Positions 6,388-6,520 of a stretch of DNA of 6,520 nt are shown in pieces (position 1 is the stretch's first letter; every line of letters begins with the position of its first letter). The position numbers and the translations under genes were made by a program. The notes below the pieces were generated by a model, which saw nothing but the letters and a program-made list of their open reading frames with translations, did not search any database and had not been told where the DNA came from. This DNA comes from JBGZFC01 sp041846575. Its GTDB lineage: Bacteria > Bacteroidota > Bacteroidia > Bacteroidales > Dysgonomonadaceae. The stretch lies in assembly GCA_041846575.1 (NCBI GenBank), contig JBGZFC010000021.1, forward strand, positions 1 through 6,520. Direction: 5' to 3'.

Positions 6388-6520
6388 TTATCCGTATTTA
6401 TACCTAAATTCATTTTGATAACTCACACAGGCTACCAATAATCTGCCAAAAAGAGCTTCTCCAAAATATCTGCGGTTGAACTTGTAACAGAACTCGTCCA
6501 GATAGTTTTGTAAAAACTCC
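6388..6520 (-). CDS. IS1595-family (ISXO2-like) transposase, C-terminal fragment, cut by window edge
   Basis: An open frame enters from the right edge and gives 43 residues before a TAA stop at 6388-6390. It reads EFLQNYLDEFCYKF, then NRRYF, then a GEALFGRLLVACVSYQ segment and a basic/aromatic tail ending KYG. The YLDEFCY(K/R)FNRR motif followed by a LF-x-RLL segment is what I know from the C-terminus of ISXO2/IS1595-type DDE transposases; this is recognition from memory, not a search. The catalytic residues lie outside the window, so I cannot tell whether the gene is intact. It lies on the same strand as the polysaccharide genes and stops only 20 bp before the next start codon. No obvious IS1595-type terminal repeat (usually G-rich at the tip) is visible in that gap, so the element may be truncated, or its end may lie inside the next gene. 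Confidence 0.78.
   Translation of the reverse strand, partial: EFLQNYLDEFCYKFNRRYFGEALFGRLLVACVSYQNEFRYKYG

Overview
The window looks like part of a surface- or exopolysaccharide locus of a member of the Bacteroidota, probably order Bacteroidales. This rests on low GC (about 27-50% in hand-counted lines), A/T-rich leaders without clear Shine-Dalgarno sequences, a short one-SLBB Wza-type lipoprotein next to an 808-residue Wzc-type tyrosine autokinase, and the tail of an ISXO2/IS1595-type transposase. No species-specific marker is visible, so the genus is left open.

All genes are on the minus strand and are transcribed from right to left. From right to left: (1) 6388-6520, the C-terminal end of an IS1595-family transposase cut by the window edge; (2) 5555-6367, a three-helix membrane protein carrying a complete phosphatidylserine-decarboxylase-type pyruvoyl enzyme domain; (3) 4476-5558, a DUF354 (GT-B-like) protein that overlaps the previous gene by ATGA; (4) 3691-4470, a divergent polysaccharide-deacetylase-like (CE4/NodB fold) protein five bases downstream; (5) 2849-3640, a Wza-type polysaccharide export lipoprotein after a 50-bp gap; (6) 399-2825, a Wzc-type chain-length regulator and tyrosine kinase 23 bp further on. 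Positions 1-398 have no convincing gene. They hold a strong inverted repeat (13-bp perfect arms) overlapping a 19-bp direct repeat with a 40-bp period.

The last two genes form the standard export and control pair: Wzc in the inner membrane drives and times polymer production, and Wza forms the outer-membrane exit. The three genes before them probably act on the glycan or its lipid carrier. The DUF354 protein is plausibly a sugar-nucleotide or glycosyl-transfer enzyme, the CE4-like protein plausibly modifies N-acyl groups, and the decarboxylase-like protein is the odd partner. It may supply an aminoalcohol (ethanolamine-type) group or phosphatidylethanolamine, but its substrate cannot be read from the sequence. 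The three upstream genes sample at clearly lower GC than wza/wzc, which suggests a variable cassette joined to conserved export genes. The most unusual points are the pyruvoyl decarboxylase inside a polysaccharide operon, the altered metal-site motif of the deacetylase-like protein, and the repeat cluster downstream of wzc.
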